Below are positions 60,848-64,000 of a stretch of DNA of 64,000 bases, one piece after another (positions within the stretch are counted from its first letter, which is position 1; each line of letters begins with the position of its first letter). A model generated the notes under the pieces. That model made no database searches and was not told where the DNA came from. It saw nothing but the letters and a program-made list of their open reading frames with translations. The stretch comes from Ischnura elegans (Eukaryota > Arthropoda > Insecta > Odonata > Coenagrionidae), in the NCBI RefSeq assembly GCF_921293095.1, contig NC_060252.1:82108866-82172865 (forward strand), read 5' to 3'. The position numbers were made by a program, and so were the translations under genes.

Positions 60848-61484
60848 ATGAATCGCTTTTTATATATTCACCAATATTCACCAAGTTACGCCTCAAACAA
60901 TCAATTTCTTCTATTCAATACAAATAGTTTTCGAATGTGTTATTTCATAAAAAAATATTTGCTATCATAGACGATATCCATCGAGGTTAAAAGCAATATA
61001 AGGGTACCGAAAATTTGATCCTTATATACATTTTAACTTAACTCATTTTCCAGGCATATGTGCTGATCGCAGCGCCATTTTCATGCAAATATCGTGATTG
61101 TACTTCAATTACAGCCCTCATTTGTAAATAGCCAACGAATTAGAACAGGTTAGGTGAACTGTACGGCCTCAAACGTGAAACAGAAAATTGCTTTACTGCT
61201 ATTGGAGACGATTTTATGTTTCACCAACAAAAATTATTCCTGAAAATAGCCCAGGTTTAAAATTTTTTACAGGATTCTTAAGGTATACCTAGCAATTTAG
61301 AAGTTTTTTTTCCAGAACTAACATACGTTTCTTTCTGCCTAGCAGCTGTCGCTTCTCATCCCCCTTCCACATTGACCATACATCCGCACCATGCAATGTG
61401 ACACAAAGTATTAAAAAGTCTTTCTCGATATTTTTTTGACGCTTTGCCAACAAGAGATTTCCTACACTTGTAAATTATGATATA

Positions 61485-62051
61485 CAGTGGAACTTGGTTA
61501 TAACGTCATCAAAGGGACCAGGAGATTTTTTACGTAATATCCGAGTGACGTTATAAAAAATCAGCCTGAGTGAAAGGACAAAGTAAAAACACAAATTTTC
61601 TGCTATATACAACACTATTTATTGAAATCTACTGGTGCATTGGAATATGTATAATAAAAAAACGTTAATAAAAAAATGATATTCAAAATTAAATATTTTA
61701 TAGCCTAATAAAAATCTTACTTTACTGTCGAAAAAAATCTGTGATCTTCTTTAAACAAAAGAGTTGCATCCCGTCATCAGCTCAACGTCCAGCTTATGAC
61801 CTGTTTTTGCTTTTGATGTTTCTACACATGGTTTCTATGAACTTTGGGGCATAATACAATCACACCACCACTTTTGCAACCTTAAGAATCGCAAAATTTT
61901 TGACGCTAAACCCGAGCGTCGCAATATTTGTTGACGATATAAACGGGTTTTCGTTCAACATAAAATGCACAATTTTGGCTGGTCTGTATAAAATGTAACG
62001 TTAAACCCGAGTTGACGTTACAGCCGATGCCGTTATAACCAAGTTCCACTG
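61485..62051. mobile_element. Tc1/mariner (pogo-like) MITE with TA target
   Basis: CAGTGGAACTTGGTTATAAC and its inverse GTTATAACCAAGTTCCACTG bound a 567-bp AT-rich element. TA lies directly outside each end (61483-61484, 62052-62053). The termini resemble pogo/Tigger ends. No transposase frame. Confidence 0.75.
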
Positions 62052-62442
62052 TATTTTATTGAATGCTTTCATATAATTTCTTGCGCTATCCGTTAGCTCA
62101 CTTTTAGTGTCGCAAAAAAAACGAGGAACTTAGGTGAAAATGATAAGGACGGAATGTTGAATACTCTGACAAGAGGTCAAAGAAATAACTTTACAGCTTT
62201 ATTCTTTGAGATGGGAGGGGATAATGGATATGAAACACTATATTAAATGGCCTTATCCATATTTTTCAACGCTTTGGCAACAAGAAATTTCCTATAATTG
62301 TAAAATATTATGTTGTTTTTAGAATTCTCTCACGTTATTTCTTACGCTATCGATTAGCTGACTTTTAGCGTCGCAAAAGACGGGGAACTTGGTTAAGAAA
62401 GTGAGTAGGAACCTAAGGACGGAATCCTGAATATTCTCTGGT

Positions 62443-62608
62443 GATATTGAAATGAAAGGTAGTTCTACTTTTCCACAATTATTTAATGCGTACGACGCGT
62501 TTCGGCTCAAAGAGCCATCATCTGGTACAAGAATGGCTCTATGAGCCGAAACGCGTCGTACTCATTAAATAATTGTGGAAAAGTAGAACTACCTTTCATT
62601 TCAATATC
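62443..62608. mobile_element. Foldback element with 76-bp arms and hammerhead centre
   Basis: Left arm 62443-62518 and right arm 62533-62608 are inverted copies with two mismatches (74/76), separated by a 14-bp spacer. The near-perfect arms imply a young insertion or gene conversion. The hammerhead-like block lies at the inner end of the left arm. The element sits inside a diverged tandem array and is therefore younger than it. A diverged half-copy lies at about 90-165. Confidence 0.8.
62489..62529 (-). ncRNA. Hammerhead ribozyme-like motif
   Basis: Minus strand: stem I UGUAC pairs with GUACG (four Watson-Crick pairs and one G-U). Core is CAGAUGA (62524-62518) with position 4 A instead of U, then an extra U. 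Stem II is GGCUC-UUU-GAGCC, a perfect five-pair stem; then GAA, stem III AC-GC-GU, and GUC with predicted cleavage between 62494 and 62493. All stems are intact; the U4A change may weaken activity. Confidence 0.5.
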
Positions 62609-63349
62609 GATATATTTTATCGATTTGGCCACAAGAGCTTTCATACACTTGTAAAAAATTATGAATTTCATCGAACTTTTTCATGTAAGTTCTCATGCTA
62701 TTATTCATTAGCTCAATTTTAGCGCCGCAAAAAACGGGAAACTTAGGAAAGGAGGATAAAGACGGAATGTTGAATTCTCTCAGGTGAGGTCAAAGCAATA
62801 ACTTTAGACCTTTACTCTTTCAGAAGGGCGGGCTTACTGGATGTGAAACAATAAAATTTTTCCCATTACTCTCCCCATCCCAATTTCGCCTACCGCACAA
62901 TTCCTCGCCTCCAATTTCATATCTAATTCTAAAAACTCACTTTTTTATTTCCTTCTTTTAAACAACATCACAGACACCATCTATCGCTTCCAAATTGAAC
63001 ATGCAACGTGACCCACTATATTAAATGGTCTGTATATATTTTTTCCCAAATTTACGTGACACACTATATTAAATGGTCTGTATCCATGCTTTTTCAATGC
63101 TTTGGCAACTATTTATTTCCTACACTTGGAAAAAACAACGAATTCTATAATTTTTTCAACGCTTTTTGTAAAAGTTTTGTATAAATACTTACGCTCTCCA
63201 TTACATGACTTTTACCGTCTCAAAAAACGGGGAACTTGGGTAAGAAGGGTAAGGACGTAATGTTGAATACTATCAGGTGAGGTCCAAGCAATAACTTTGC
63301 AGCTTTATCCTTTGAGGAGGGATTGGACTCAGGATGTGAAGCAATAAAA

Positions 63350-64000
63350 TTTTCCCCATTACTCTCGCCTTACCCCTCCTCCCTTCCCACTTTCGCCCAC
63401 CTCCCTCTGTGCGCAAAAATACCGCACCCCCTTCCCCTCAACAACCACCACCAGCCCACTCTCTTCCTCATGCTACAGCAGCAGCAATCCTCTTCAACTA
63501 CACCTTTCATCCCTCCGATTCCATCCACACAATCCCCCCACCCCTGAAAATCCCCCCTCCCTCTCCCCTCCGCCCTTCCCTTGTCCGCTAATTAACGCAG
63601 GGACGGCAAGAGAGGCCGTGTTGGCCGAAGGAGAGGGCCCCGAGATGAGAGAGGGATTAGTTGGGTTAAGGGAAAGACTGAACGTTGCGTTCGACCACTC
63701 ATTAAGGCGGTTAGGGACCGCCCCCCCTTTTTTTCTCGGCGAGAGAGGATGGGGAACTCGTCTCCCCTTCTTCTATGCAGACAACTTTCCATCCCCCGAA
63801 AACGAGCTGAGGACACTTCTCCAACAATCACCCCTCTAAAGCAGCAGCAATCATTCCCATATCCAGGCTCTCTATTAATTAGGGTCATTCGACGTCAATG
63901 AATTAAAATTGTCAGCGTGATCCGGATCGGACTTCGAGGGCTTTAAAATTCACCGAACATAAGGACTTTGAAGGAATGTAAAATACTAGTTTTTTAAGTT
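63350..64000. other. C-rich then mixed sequence, no gene recognised
   Basis: 63360-63590 is pyrimidine-rich; its proline/serine-rich frames are compositional. The 98-codon minus frame at 63592-63888 has no recognisable domain. Features may continue past the window edge. Confidence 0.4.

Larger units (their letters stand above)
61430..63350. repeat. Diverged tandem array interrupted by two elements
   Basis: The recurrent order is caacgctttggcaacaag, cctacacttgtaaa, ttagctcacttttagcgtcg, caaaaaacggggaactt, ggacggaatgttgaata and caataactttacagcttta. Four copies are recognisable: about 61430 and 62054-62205, 62254-62442, 62609-62850 and 63075-63330. A pogo-like MITE splits copy 1 and a foldback lies between copies 2 and 3. 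Confidence 0.7.

Overview
This is a eukaryotic nuclear window, most likely from an arthropod and probably an insect with a large, repeat-rich genome. It is AT-rich, has almost no long open reading frames, and is packed with decayed MITEs, tRNA-derived SINEs, LINE fragments and short tandem arrays. Splice-like signals are spliceosomal, and no bacterial operon structure, CRISPR array or prophage is visible. I cannot name the species from the sequence alone.

One protein-coding gene is well supported. It lies on the + strand from 25165 to 28134. Exon 1 encodes a DUF4485-type N-terminal domain. A phase-0 GT-AG intron (26239-27675) leads into exon 2, which encodes a charged coiled coil. The joined product is about 510 residues. 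An RFX X-box-like site lies 86 bp upstream of the ATG and a polyadenylation signal lies about 470 bp after the stop, so I read it as a candidate ciliary/centrosomal or sperm gene. Intron 1 contains a tandem copy of the exon 1/intron 1 junction, itself split by a later insertion. Far downstream, at 46980/46981, a strong 3' splice site abuts a 5' splice site, which is the form of a recursive-splicing ratchet point and hints that the right half may be a long intron of another gene.

The most unusual theme is a set of about eleven hammerhead-ribozyme-like blocks (near 108, 1024, 1447-1514, 9209, 13020, 16345-16450, 18790-18895, 33485-33840, 56103, 60737 and 62489). Most lie at the centres of palindromic foldback elements; one series lies in a three-copy tandem repeat. 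They share the order [C(U/A)GANGA][U][stem II][GAAAC][tiny stem III][GUH], while the stems differ in sequence and still pair. This matches the diminished-stem-III hammerheads known from Penelope-like elements and retrozymes. Several copies have core substitutions, so activity is uncertain; the 13020-13059 copy has the cleanest core.

Layout: 1-5.8 kb foldbacks and a hAT-like MITE; 6.2-10.1 kb tandem arrays; 11.8-24.5 kb MITEs, SINEs and foldbacks; 25.0-28.6 kb the gene; 28.6-32.2 kb featureless; 32.2-38.3 kb dense MITEs, a hammerhead tandem array and foldbacks; 40.2-40.7 kb nested SINEs; 45-50.8 kb MITEs and LINE reverse-transcriptase fragments; 54-58.4 kb LINE tails and a tandem repeat; 59-63.4 kb SINE, MITE and a tandem array interrupted by two different elements.
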